Shown here piece after piece: positions 1-6,429 of a stretch of DNA of 7,737 nt (position 1 is its first letter; each line of letters opens with the position of its first letter). A program made the position numbers and the translations under genes. The stretch is taken from positions 1-7,737 of the forward strand of contig JBMOHV010000070.1 of assembly GCA_049317645.1 (NCBI GenBank), written 5' to 3'. A model generated the notes under the pieces. It had not been told where the DNA came from, did not search any database, and worked only from the letters and a program-made list of their open reading frames with translations. The DNA is from SYHX01 sp049317645. GTDB lineage: Bacteria > Bacteroidota > Bacteroidia > UBA7662.

Positions 1-2339
1 CTGTTATCCTGGATTTTGTAGGTGGTCGTGACTTTGAACTGACGATCGCCCCCAAAGGTCTTCACCTCCGGTGCAGAACCAAATTCACGCGCCAGGGCGG
101 TTCTTATTTCGCTGGCATTCCGATCGCTGTCCAAGGCGACCACATAACTACGGCCTCCTTTGAAATCCACCCCCAGATTAAAGCCCTGAGTCGCCATGGA
201 AACAAGGCCGGCAACAATCACAACCAGCGAAACCCCGTACCACAACCTTCTTTTGCCAAGAAAATCGTAATTCAAATTATTGAATAACCCCAACGACCAG
301 GCATTGCCAAATGAAATGGTTTTGCCTTTGGCAACATAGTATTCCATAATCATTCTAGACAAAAACAAAGCCGCAAACAGCGAGGTCAAGATGCCCACAA
401 TCAACGTAGTCGCAAAACCCCGAATTGGGCCCGAACCAAAGACGTACAATACAATACCCGTCAAGATCGTGGTGACGTTGGCGTCAATAATGGAGGAATA
501 GGCGTTGGAAAAACCATCGGAAACAGCCTGTCGCATGCTCTTGGAACGGGCCAGCTCTTCACGTATCCTTTCAAAAATTAGAACATTTGCATCAACCGCC
601 ATACCAATGGTCAAGACAATACCGGCAAGACCGGGCAGGGTAAGGACCGCCTGAAGGGAGGCCAAAATCCCAAAGATGAAGAATATGTTCACAAAGAGTA
701 CGGCGTTGGCAATCATGCCGGAACCCGCGTAATAAACCGCCATAAAAACGAGCACCAACAAAAGTCCCAAGACAATGGACCACAACCCACTTTGAATCGC
801 TTCTTTACCAAGGCTAGGTCCCACGACCGCTTCTTCGACAATGCGAGCCGGGGCAGGCAATTTACCCGCCTTCAAAATATTAGCCAAGTCCTTGGCCTCT
901 TCGGTGGTGAAATTGCCAGAAATAGAAGACATCCCCCCGGAGATTTCGGACTGCACGGTCGGGAACGAGTAAACATAGTTATCCAATACGATGGCCACCG
1001 ACTTACCAATATTGTCAGCGGTCATCCTTCTCCAACGCTTGGCGCCTTCGGCATTCATGGTCATGGAAACTTCGACCTTCCCAAAGGGATCAATGGATTC
1101 ACGGGCATCGGTCACCACATCGCCTTCCAAACCAGCCTTGTCCTCGTTTCCACGCTTCTTGAGCGCGATCAGATCAAAGAATTTGTTGCCGTCACCACGG
1201 CCTTTCACCGTCCACAGTAGCTTCAGGTTGCGGGGCATAAAGTTTCGAACTTCGGGGCGGGCCAACATAGCGTTGACCAACGTGGTATCCCTGGCTGCCG
1301 AGGTACCCACCACCGGGCCTTGGGAAACCTTGGAACTACCGTCTTTGTCTTGGAAAATGGCCGGCATCAAAACTGCGAACAAGGGATTCTCTTGACGGGT
1401 GCGGGCCAGTCCTGCCGCGGAGGTGTCACCCGCTGCAGAGGTATCGGCTGCTGCCAAATTCTGCATCAGGGCATTGTCCGAAGTCTTGCCTGTATCTGCA
1501 ACAGTGGCAGCCGTCGAAGATCCAGAAACCGTGGTGTCGGCTTTGGCCGTCGTACCCAACTTGGTTTCTGCCGCCAGGTATTTATTGACTTCCACCATTC
1601 GATCCAAAACCTCTGCTGCTTCGAAGGTTTCCCAGAATTCCAGCTTCGCCGTCCCCTGCAGGAGTTTGCGAACCCTGTCTGGGTTATCAACCCCGGGCAA
1701 CTCGATATTGATACGACCGGTACCCTGTTGACGCTGGATATTGGGCGCGGTGACCCCGAACTTGTCAATACGGGTGCGCAGGATATTAAACGAACGATCG
1801 ATGGCGCTCTCGGCCTCGGCACGGATCACTTCGACCACTTCCTCATCGGTGGCATCAAAATTGATCCGGCCCTGATTCTCGCGAGTCGCAAAAATGCTGG
1901 CCAATCGGTTGTTGGGAGCCACTTCGCGGTAGGCCTGAACAAACAGGGTCACAAAATCGGATTGGGAACTCGCTTGACGCTGGGTTGCCAAATCCATGGC
2001 TCGGTTAAAACCAGCGTCCTTGCTTTGGTTGCTGAGGGCCCGGATAACATCTTGAACATCCACTTCCATGACCACGTTCATCCCACCCTGAAGGTCCAAG
2101 CCTAGGTTCAACTTTTGGTCCCGGACTTCAGCGTAGGTGAATTTCTTGAGCCAGAGAAAATTAAAAACTTCTTGGTCTGCAATGGAGTCGAGGTATCGAC
2201 GCTCCATGGCCTCGTCGCCTTTGGCATAAGCCTTGGCCTTGTTCTCTACGTTGGAGGCAATCCAGGTAAAACTGAGTTGATAAATACAAATAAGTGCAAA
2301 CAAAGCGGCAAACCACCGCACAAATCCTTGGGCTTTCAT
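1..2339 (-). CDS. secDF: Protein translocase subunit SecDF (fused SecD-SecF), 3' end cut by window
   Basis: SecDF is an inner-membrane RND-type partner of SecYEG that uses the proton gradient to pull exported proteins out on the periplasmic side. The frame is open from an ATG at 2339 to the window edge, giving 779 codons; Bacteroidota SecDF proteins are usually about 1,000 residues, so most of the SecF half is missing. Visible in order: N-terminal membrane segment (about 8-28, starting MKAQGFVRWF), SecD motif LGLDLQGG (79-86), periplasmic P1 domain, a Thr/Ser/Ala/Asp-rich linker (about 258-315), the conserved NPLF segment after it, the SecD membrane block (about 505-690) with GMAVDANVLIFERIREE including the membrane Asp583 thought to carry protons, and the SecF signature LGVDFKGG (722-729). 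The start fits the usual N-terminus of Bacteroidota homologues. The upstream region is very AT-rich and shows no Shine-Dalgarno sequence. Identification is secure; only the end is unseen. Confidence 0.97.
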   Translation of the reverse strand, partial: MKAQGFVRWFAALFALICIYQLSFTWIASNVENKAKAYAKGDEAMERRYLDSIADQEVFNFLWLKKFTYAEVRDQKLNLGLDLQGGMNVVMEVDVQDVIRALSNQSKDAGFNRAMDLATQRQASSQSDFVTLFVQAYREVAPNNRLASIFATRENQGRINFDATDEEVVEVIRAEAESAIDRSFNILRTRIDKFGVTAPNIQRQQGTGRINIELPGVDNPDRVRKLLQGTAKLEFWETFEAAEVLDRMVEVNKYLAAETKLGTTAKADTTVSGSSTAATVADTGKTSDNALMQNLAAADTSAAGDTSAAGLARTRQENPLFAVLMPAIFQDKDGSSKVSQGPVVGTSAARDTTLVNAMLARPEVRNFMPRNLKLLWTVKGRGDGNKFFDLIALKKRGNEDKAGLEGDVVTDARESIDPFGKVEVSMTMNAEGAKRWRRMTADNIGKSVAIVLDNYVYSFPTVQSEISGGMSSISGNFTTEEAKDLANILKAGKLPAPARIVEEAVVGPSLGKEAIQSGLWSIVLGLLLVLVFMAVYYAGSGMIANAVLFVNIFFIFGILASLQAVLTLPGLAGIVLTIGMAVDANVLIFERIREELARSKSMRQAVSDGFSNAYSSIIDANVTTILTGIVLYVFGSGPIRGFATTLIVGILTSLFAALFLSRMIMEYYVAKGKTISFGNAWSLGLFNNLNYDFLGKRRLWYGVSLVVIVAGLVSMATQGFNLGVDFKGGRSYVVALDSDRNASEIRTALAREFGSAPEVKTFGGDRQFKVTTTYKIQDN
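1410..1445 (-). repeat. Two-copy 18-bp tandem repeat in secDF encoding DTSAAG twice
   Basis: Within secDF, codons about 299-310 read DTSAAG-DTSAAG. The two 18-bp units differ only at synonymous positions (for example gat/gac, tct/tcc, gca/gcg). The repeat sits in the flexible Thr/Ala/Ser/Asp-rich linker inserted in the P1 region just before the conserved NPLF segment. It is probably a slippage-derived expansion of a linker that tolerates length change. Confidence 0.7.
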
Positions 2340-2377
2340 ATCAAATAAAAATTTAAATTAAACAATCGAAGAAGGGT

Positions 2378-2418
2378 CGTTTTCCGAATGCTTGACCCCA
2401 GCGAAGGCATTCGAAACG
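2378..2418 (-). other. Imperfect inverted repeat between the small ORF and secDF
   Basis: The arms CGAATGC (2385-2391) and GCATTCG (2407-2413) are perfect complements around a 15-nt loop. The stem extends on the outside as CGTTT against AAACG if a 2-nt bulge is allowed, for about 12 pairs in all. It lies about 15 nt after the stop codon of the small exported ORF and about 40 nt before the secDF ATG. No T-run follows on either strand, so it is not a classic intrinsic terminator. It could end or protect the upstream transcript, or be a structured secDF leader. Confidence 0.4.
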
Positions 2419-2432
2419 GAAAGGAATGGTCC

Positions 2433-2834
2433 TTAGGGGGCCCTGCCAAAACCTAAATTGCCTTTGCCCTTGAAGGGGGCAACAAGCAATCTTTCCGTGA
2501 ATTCAACTTGGAAAAACCTAGTAAAAGGAAAAGAAACCCGCCATCCATTCGGACCCTCCAACGGATCCGCATCCTTCAACCCCTGTTCATCCAATCCCGC
2601 TTGGGTGCCCTGATGATGCCAGGGCTGAAAGAAGGCTTGATTCTCTTCTGAGTGCTCATGTTCCTGTCCTGAACCTTCGGGGCTTACCGCTGGGTCTGGA
2701 ATCGTCGAAATCTCCTTAAAAGAAGCGGATTCAACCGAACCAGAGGCTGCAAGGCTTAGCCAGAGCAAGCTCAAAGCCAGGCACCCCATGCCCAGGGCCG
2801 CCGTTACCGATCGAAAAGAAATCCGGGTGAACAT
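2433..2834 (-). CDS. Small hypothetical exported protein, 133 aa
   Basis: I do not recognise a family. From the ATG at 2834 the protein starts MFTRISFRS and runs into a hydrophobic stretch (about 10-31, ALGMGCLALSLLWLSLAASG), which looks like a signal peptide or membrane anchor; a cleavage near ESA-S (about 37) is plausible. The mature part is polar, with a His/Glu/Gln-rich stretch (about 57-75: GQEHEHSEENQ, then PWHHQG) and a more hydrophobic, aromatic C-terminal third (FPFTRFFQVEF). An in-frame TTG at 2843 would add three residues, but I prefer the ATG because a promoter-like box ends 17 nt upstream of it, the same placement as at other genes here. It stops with TAA, 93 bp before secDF. The ORF fills what would otherwise be a gap of more than 500 bp. 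It remains possible that it is non-coding. Confidence 0.55.
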   Translation of the reverse strand: MFTRISFRSVTAALGMGCLALSLLWLSLAASGSVESASFKEISTIPDPAVSPEGSGQEHEHSEENQAFFQPWHHQGTQAGLDEQGLKDADPLEGPNGWRVSFPFTRFFQVEFTERLLVAPFKGKGNLGFGRAP

Positions 2835-2851
2835 TTTTGCCAAAAGGATAG

Positions 2852-2859
2852 CAAAGATA
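2852..2859 (-). promoter_or_regulatory. Possible -7 promoter box for the small exported ORF
   Basis: The minus strand reads TATCTTTG, an exact match to the Bacteroidota -7 consensus TAnnTTTG, ending 17 nt before the ATG at 2834. I see no TTG/TTTG element at the expected 17-23 nt upstream, so only half of the promoter is supported. It lies in the short gap after the stop codon of the 732-residue surface protein gene. Confidence 0.35.
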
Positions 2860-2877
2860 ACCCTTGGGGAGCTTATC
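2856..2877 (-). other. Weak hairpin after the surface-protein gene
   Basis: On the minus strand GATAA (2877-2873) can pair with TTATC (2860-2856), and an inner CCC with GGG closes a 3-nt loop, leaving a 3-nt bulge. It begins 6 nt after the TAG of the 732-codon gene. There is no U-tract beyond TTTG, so it would be a poor terminator. Its distal arm overlaps the TATCTTTG box of the next ORF. Confidence 0.2.
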
Positions 2878-2883
2878 CCTTCC

Positions 2884-5082
2884 CTAAGGAAGAATCAAGA
2901 AACGGCCCTGAAGGGCCGAACCCAAAGGTCTCTGGACGCGTAGAAGGTAGATGCCGGGGGCGATCCCTTCCAAGCTCAGGGTCCCTCCCAATCCGCTACG
3001 GCTGGGGGTTTCAACTGCTTCCATCCTAGAGCCCTGGCCGTGGATTTTGCCCTGTAAATCCGTGATTTCCCACGTAACAACCGAATTCTCCCCGCCAGGG
3101 AGGGCGATCCCATTCTCTTCCTCGATCAACCAATGCAAGCTTTGCCCAGCGCGAACCGGATTCGGCATGAGCGTGGACCTTGGGCCACCCAGCAGATTCC
3201 TCACCGAAGATGTTACCATAAACCCGGTGGTACCGGCACTAAAGGTGGTACTCTGGTGGGATGGATTTTGGGCGTTCAGGGTTACGGGAACGGTGACCGA
3301 ATGCATCCCCGGGTGCTCGCATCGGAGCAAATAGGATCCCCATGGAAGTCCAGAGAACTGGAAGGCACCGGTGGTACCCGTCGTGGTTGAGCGTCGGAAA
3401 GACAGGGGCACCGTACCGTTGGCGTTCAAAAGCTGAACCTGAATACCCGTTAACGGCCCGCTGAGTCGGGGCAAATTACCCGCCACACCTCCACCAATCG
3501 TGCCCGTTCCTCCACCGCTGGTGTTGGGCCTTAGGTTGATGTTAAAAAAAGCGGTTGGATTCCCAGGCAATAGAAAGGAATCTGCGGCAGACCAAGTTGT
3601 GGTATCCCCGTAGTAGGTCGGGGCATACTGAGAGGCCAACCCGGACATTAATCGCGCCAAAAGGCTGTAATTACCGGAAGGGAGGGTTAGTTGAAAGAAC
3701 GCGGTACTAGCACTATCCAATAAGTATACCGTATCAATGGTGGTCCAACCCGGTACCTGTCCCTGACCAGGGGGAACAATTCGAATCACAACCAGCGCCA
3801 AAGTGTCTTGTGCCAAGGGCCCAGAGGATTGGTAACCAGTAATTCGACCGACAACCCGGTGCTGACCGGACGGAGGGCCGCATTGGAGGCTAAGACTCAC
3901 TCCAAACGAGGCCGAATTATAGGCTGAAGTGTCCGATGCCCAAGTTGTGTTGGATGCACAAGCTGCTCGAGCATAGACAAAACCCGAACTAGCACCCAAG
4001 GTTAGGGTATCTGCAAAGTTGCCGCTTGCATCGGTGACCAGGGTTCTTGATGGGGTGGTAAACTGATTCAAAAAAACCTGAACAGACTGACCGGCCTGAC
4101 CCTGACCGGAGGAATTCACCAAAGTCCCCGAAACGATTAAAACCCGGGTTCCGGTGCCACAGGTCAAATTGACCGTGTAAGAGGAAGTTCCGGCTGTATA
4201 GGTGGTTGTACCGGTCACCGTGGTGCCAGGCCCGGTAGGTGAGCTGCACGATGCCATGACGGTAATGGTATTACTTGGCAAAAAGGCGGGTATTTGGAGG
4301 GGTGCCGAATAAAAACCCACCGAATCCGTAAAGGTAGAGACGGTGACCGAGTTGACGAGGCTGATTCGAACAAGGGAACCGATAACCGGCGCCCCACCTG
4401 AACCAAGAACGGTACCCTGAACGGTGACTTGGGTAGCCGGTGATGACGAACATAAAAGCCGAAAAAAAGCTGAAGGAGCCGAGGTCGAGACCGTTACGGT
4501 ATCCCAAACCATGGCGCCATTCCCACAAGATGCCGATGCCCTCAGGTTCAGCGAACCCGAGGTGCCCAAGGGAAGACTAAGGGTATCCGAAAAAAAGCCT
4601 CCAACACCGGTGAATGCCACTCCCAATGGAGTTGTCGAGTTGGCGTCAAAAAATTGTACCGGTTGCCCCGATGTAGCAGGTCCCGATGGCCATCGCAAAA
4701 CCCCGCTAACCGAGACCATGGCATTTCCTCCCCCGCCACCGGCCCCGCATGCCAGATCAATTTGGTAAGTGGAGGTGGCTGGACTCAACGGAGCCGATTG
4801 AACCAACATACCACCGGTCGAACATAGGGTCGATACCTGGATTAGTTGATTGGGACTAAACACCGGGAGAGCCACCACCACCGAATAAAAACCGGTTGAA
4901 TCCGTGAAAGAGGTCGTTGTGAACCCTGGCCCAACCTGCACAATCACCGTCTGCCCTGGCAATGGGACCGACATGGTCCCGATGGTTTCAGATACAAAGC
5001 CCTGAACCACGATGGTTTGGGCTCTTGCGAACAACGTCCCAAGGCATAGGAGTATCGTCGCTAAAAGGCGGAATGACTTCAT
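2884..5082 (-). CDS. Secreted multidomain surface protein with Ig/CNA-B-like repeats and T9SS sorting domain, 732 aa
   Basis: A large secreted protein, probably attached to or released from the cell surface by the type IX secretion system; its ligand cannot be told from sequence. A signal peptide (1-21, ending FARA-Q) is followed by four beta-rich domains in an A-B-A-B order: A1 about 22-113, B1 about 121-213, A2 about 216-309, B2 about 313-402. Each has the VxVxGxV opening and a D/GxxGxFxD or FTDSxGFYS turn typical of carboxypeptidase-regulatory/CNA-B-like folds, and each has one cysteine pair (87/112, 186/211, 279/308, 375/401), suggesting one disulfide per domain. Domain 5 (about 408-518) carries the YYGDTTTW motif (491-498) seen in large Bacteroidota surface proteins. 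A Gly-rich linker (521-532) leads to domain 6 (to about 616). The tail (about 632-732) fits a type A T9SS sorting domain: PNPVRAGQSLHW, WEITDLQGKI, GIYLLRV, GRFLILP. No enzymatic motif was seen. The ATG at 5082 is placed directly before the signal peptide. Confidence 0.9.
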   Translation of the reverse strand: MKSFRLLATILLCLGTLFARAQTIVVQGFVSETIGTMSVPLPGQTVIVQVGPGFTTTSFTDSTGFYSVVVALPVFSPNQLIQVSTLCSTGGMLVQSAPLSPATSTYQIDLACGAGGGGGNAMVSVSGVLRWPSGPATSGQPVQFFDANSTTPLGVAFTGVGGFFSDTLSLPLGTSGSLNLRASASCGNGAMVWDTVTVSTSAPSAFFRLLCSSSPATQVTVQGTVLGSGGAPVIGSLVRISLVNSVTVSTFTDSVGFYSAPLQIPAFLPSNTITVMASCSSPTGPGTTVTGTTTYTAGTSSYTVNLTCGTGTRVLIVSGTLVNSSGQGQAGQSVQVFLNQFTTPSRTLVTDASGNFADTLTLGASSGFVYARAACASNTTWASDTSAYNSASFGVSLSLQCGPPSGQHRVVGRITGYQSSGPLAQDTLALVVIRIVPPGQGQVPGWTTIDTVYLLDSASTAFFQLTLPSGNYSLLARLMSGLASQYAPTYYGDTTTWSAADSFLLPGNPTAFFNINLRPNTSGGGTGTIGGGVAGNLPRLSGPLTGIQVQLLNANGTVPLSFRRSTTTGTTGAFQFSGLPWGSYLLRCEHPGMHSVTVPVTLNAQNPSHQSTTFSAGTTGFMVTSSVRNLLGGPRSTLMPNPVRAGQSLHWLIEEENGIALPGGENSVVTWEITDLQGKIHGQGSRMEAVETPSRSGLGGTLSLEGIAPGIYLLRVQRPLGSALQGRFLILP
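3856..5019 (-). repeat. A-B-A-B domain repeat inside the surface protein gene
   Basis: Codons about 22-430 hold two copies of a two-domain unit (A1-B1 and A2-B2). The A domains share FTDSxGFYS followed by a PxFxPxNxIxV stretch, and the B domains share VSGxL, GQxVQxF and F(S/A)DTLxL. Similarity is still visible in the DNA: the plus strand has ccgaataaaaacc followed by gaatccgt near 4881 and again near 4306. The pattern suggests that an A-B pair was duplicated as one unit and then diverged. Confidence 0.65.
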
Positions 5083-5098
5083 TCAATGAAATTTTACA

Positions 5099-5106
5099 CA
5101 AAAATG
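5099..5106 (-). promoter_or_regulatory. Possible -7 promoter box for the surface protein gene
   Basis: The minus strand reads CATTTTTG, one mismatch from TAnnTTTG, ending 16 nt before the ATG at 5082. No good TTG element is seen upstream at the expected spacing. Support comes mainly from the box lying at nearly the same distance from the start codon as the stronger box at 6389-6396. Confidence 0.3.
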
Positions 5107-5124
5107 AACCCTATGGCTGAATGG

Positions 5125-5142
5125 AACCATCGAAGGATGGTT
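5125..5142 (-). terminator. Perfect 7-bp hairpin after the barrel operon, possible terminator
   Basis: AACCATC and GATGGTT are perfect complements around a 4-nt loop (CTTC on the minus strand), starting about 15 nt after the TAA of the second barrel gene. No T-run follows within the next 15 nt, so it does not meet the classic intrinsic terminator form. Position between two transcription units and the tight loop favour a role in ending or protecting the barrel transcript. Confidence 0.4.
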
Positions 5143-5157
5143 AAGTAGGGATTAAAA

Positions 5158-5793
5158 TTAGTCCTTCAGCAAGTAGCCAAGGCCCAGTCGCAGATACAAC
5201 CCGTTCTCACGGGTCATAAAATCGTTGTGACGGTACTGGAGAGTCGGCATGATGAGCAAGCGTTCAGCGAGGGTTTTTTGGTAACCCAAGGCCGCATACC
5301 CGCCCAGGTTGAAATCAAGCTCTTTGATTTTGAAGGTCAAGGTATCGTCCAAGAAGAAATTGATTCCGCCCTCCAAAAACAAACCATCCTTGCCGGAACC
5401 CAGCATGGAGCGCACCCTGCCTTCGACCAAAAAATGACCGCTCCAAATTTTTTCAGGAGCAACCTGAACCGAACGGTTGTGGTGAACAGCCCCAGCGAGG
5501 GTATAGCCTAGCATAAGACTTGGGCGATTTTTGAGGTAAAAACCCCGATCAAAGCCCGCAGAAATCTTGGTATAGGATTTGCTATCGCTGATTTCCCATA
5601 AAAATGGGGATAACCCAATCCACCCACGACCGTTTCCTGCCTTTTCGTTCACGGATGGTGGACTGGATGGGGCTGGCTGTGCTACAACTTGGGATGTTAG
5701 GGTCGAAAAAATCAAATTTCCCCCAAGAAATACGGCTGCAGAAAAAGCTATGCCGCGACGAATCCTACAAAACATTGATTGCAATTGAGGCAT
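5158..5793 (-). CDS. Predicted outer-membrane beta-barrel protein, 211 aa (second of pair)
   Basis: No named family is recognised with confidence. An N-terminal signal peptide (about 1-38, basic CRIRRG then a hydrophobic core, ending VVA-Q) is followed by a short Pro/Ser-rich stretch (PAPSSPPS) and then alternating polar and hydrophobic beta strands: KISAGFDRGFYLKNRPSLML, LFLEGGINFF, FNLGGYAALGYQ, LIMPTLQYRH. It ends YLRLGLGYLLKD, a final strand of the kind used for barrel assembly. At about 170 mature residues it would form a small 8-stranded barrel of the OmpW/OmpX size class. The start is the ATG at 5793, 13 bp after the stop of the preceding barrel gene, which implies co-transcription; a second in-frame ATG (Met7, 5775) would leave a shorter but still workable signal peptide. 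Strand order and several motifs match the preceding gene, so the two are likely diverged duplicates. The cargo or role cannot be read from sequence. Confidence 0.75.
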   Translation of the reverse strand: MPQLQSMFCRIRRGIAFSAAVFLGGNLIFSTLTSQVVAQPAPSSPPSVNEKAGNGRGWIGLSPFLWEISDSKSYTKISAGFDRGFYLKNRPSLMLGYTLAGAVHHNRSVQVAPEKIWSGHFLVEGRVRSMLGSGKDGLFLEGGINFFLDDTLTFKIKELDFNLGGYAALGYQKTLAERLLIMPTLQYRHNDFMTRENGLYLRLGLGYLLKD

Positions 5794-5806
5794 GATCGTT
5801 TACAAG

Positions 5807-6373
5807 TTAGGGTTTAAAAAAATAGACAAGGCCCAATTGAAGCTCACCCGATGGAACCGGTTGGTCAAAGGCATTCCGAACAGGACCGGGGTTCCGGTTA
5901 AGGTTTCTGGAGAAACGGTTGTAAACGGGAACCAAGGCAAGCTGGTCTGCTATTTGCCAATGGTAGCCCAAACCCAAACCGGTACGAATCGCTAATCCGT
6001 TGGCAATTCCCAGGGAAATCTGTGGAAAAAAACGACCAAAATAGTATCGCATAAACCAAGTGGACTCCGCTGCAAAAGTCTCCTTGTTAAATTTCCGAGT
6101 GGCCCTGAGATAATCGGCCCGAACCCGAAGGTCGGTTCCTAACATGAATCGATCCCGGTGGAAATAGCCTGTTTGGCCACTGACAGATAGAGACCAAACC
6201 TCTTCAGACGCACCCAAATAATTGTTAAAAAGGGCGCCGGAACCTACAAAATAGGTGCCTTTGCGAAATAATTCGGACCTTTTCTTTCCCGATTCTGCGG
6301 TGACATCTTGAGCAATTAGAGTCCCGGCAGACAGGACCATCATGAAACAGCCAACAATGTAAAGACGAAACAT
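5807..6373 (-). CDS. Predicted outer-membrane beta-barrel protein, 188 aa (first of pair)
   Basis: A small exported barrel-like protein of unknown role. From the ATG at 6373 a compact signal peptide (1-21, MFRLYIVGCFMM then LSAGTLIA-Q) is followed by a charged stretch (TAESGKKRSELFRKG) and repeated amphipathic strands: YFVGSGALFNNYLG, GYFHRDRFMLGTDLRVRADY, FMRYYFGRFFPQISLG, AIRTGLGLGYHWQ. It closes with LQLGLVYFFKP, a typical last beta strand with aromatic residues. An in-frame TTG at 6421 would add 16 residues ahead of the signal peptide; I reject it because the signal peptide begins cleanly at the ATG and a consensus promoter box lies between the two starts. It is the first gene of a two-gene unit with the 211-residue barrel. 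Compare GYFHRDRFMLG here with GFYLKNRPSLMLG there. Confidence 0.75.
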   Translation of the reverse strand: MFRLYIVGCFMMVLSAGTLIAQDVTAESGKKRSELFRKGTYFVGSGALFNNYLGASEEVWSLSVSGQTGYFHRDRFMLGTDLRVRADYLRATRKFNKETFAAESTWFMRYYFGRFFPQISLGIANGLAIRTGLGLGYHWQIADQLALVPVYNRFSRNLNRNPGPVRNAFDQPVPSGELQLGLVYFFKP

Positions 6374-6388
6374 AGGCAAGATTTTGTG

Positions 6389-6422
6389 CAAACTTAGGCC
6401 AAAAAAGGACTCCCACAACAAA
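6389..6422 (-). promoter_or_regulatory. Bacteroidota-type promoter of the two-gene barrel operon
   Basis: The minus strand carries TAAGTTTG (6396-6389), an exact match to TAnnTTTG. Upstream are TTG at 6418-6416 (19-nt spacer) and an overlapping TTTG at 6422-6419 (22-nt spacer), both within the 17-23 nt known for this promoter class. The box ends 15 nt before the ATG at 6373, predicting a very short 5' leader. The -33 element begins just 8 nt beyond the stop codon of cytidine deaminase, so the barrel genes can be transcribed separately from the genes before them. Confidence 0.6.
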
Positions 6423-6429
6423 GCACAAC

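Noticed and set aside
792..2105. Long plus-strand open frames (792-1220, 991-1395, 1320-2105)
   Set aside because: They lie antisense to secDF, whose reading frame is certain from conserved motifs, and their translations show no recognisable domain.
2340..2375. Promoter box for secDF in the AT-rich stretch before its ATG (TAAATTTT or TTTATTTG)
   Set aside because: Both are one-mismatch matches in low-complexity AT sequence, lie only 2-8 nt from the ATG, and have no convincing -33 partner.
2951..4768. Plus- and minus-strand frames inside the surface protein gene (2951-3334, 3133-3390, 3989-4249, 4215-4406, 4271-4528, 4424-4768, 4548-4760)
   Set aside because: All overlap the 732-codon gene in other frames and arise from its repetitive, Gly/Thr/Ser-rich coding sequence.
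6374..6421. Upstream TTG start for the first barrel gene, adding 16 residues
   Set aside because: The signal peptide begins properly at the ATG at 6373, and the consensus promoter box lies downstream of the TTG, so the TTG would not be on that transcript.
6397..6429. Terminator after cdd (GGGAGTCC followed by TTTTTT on the minus strand)
   Set aside because: The T-run is present, but the preceding bases form at most a few pairs, and the segment doubles as the spacer of the barrel promoter.
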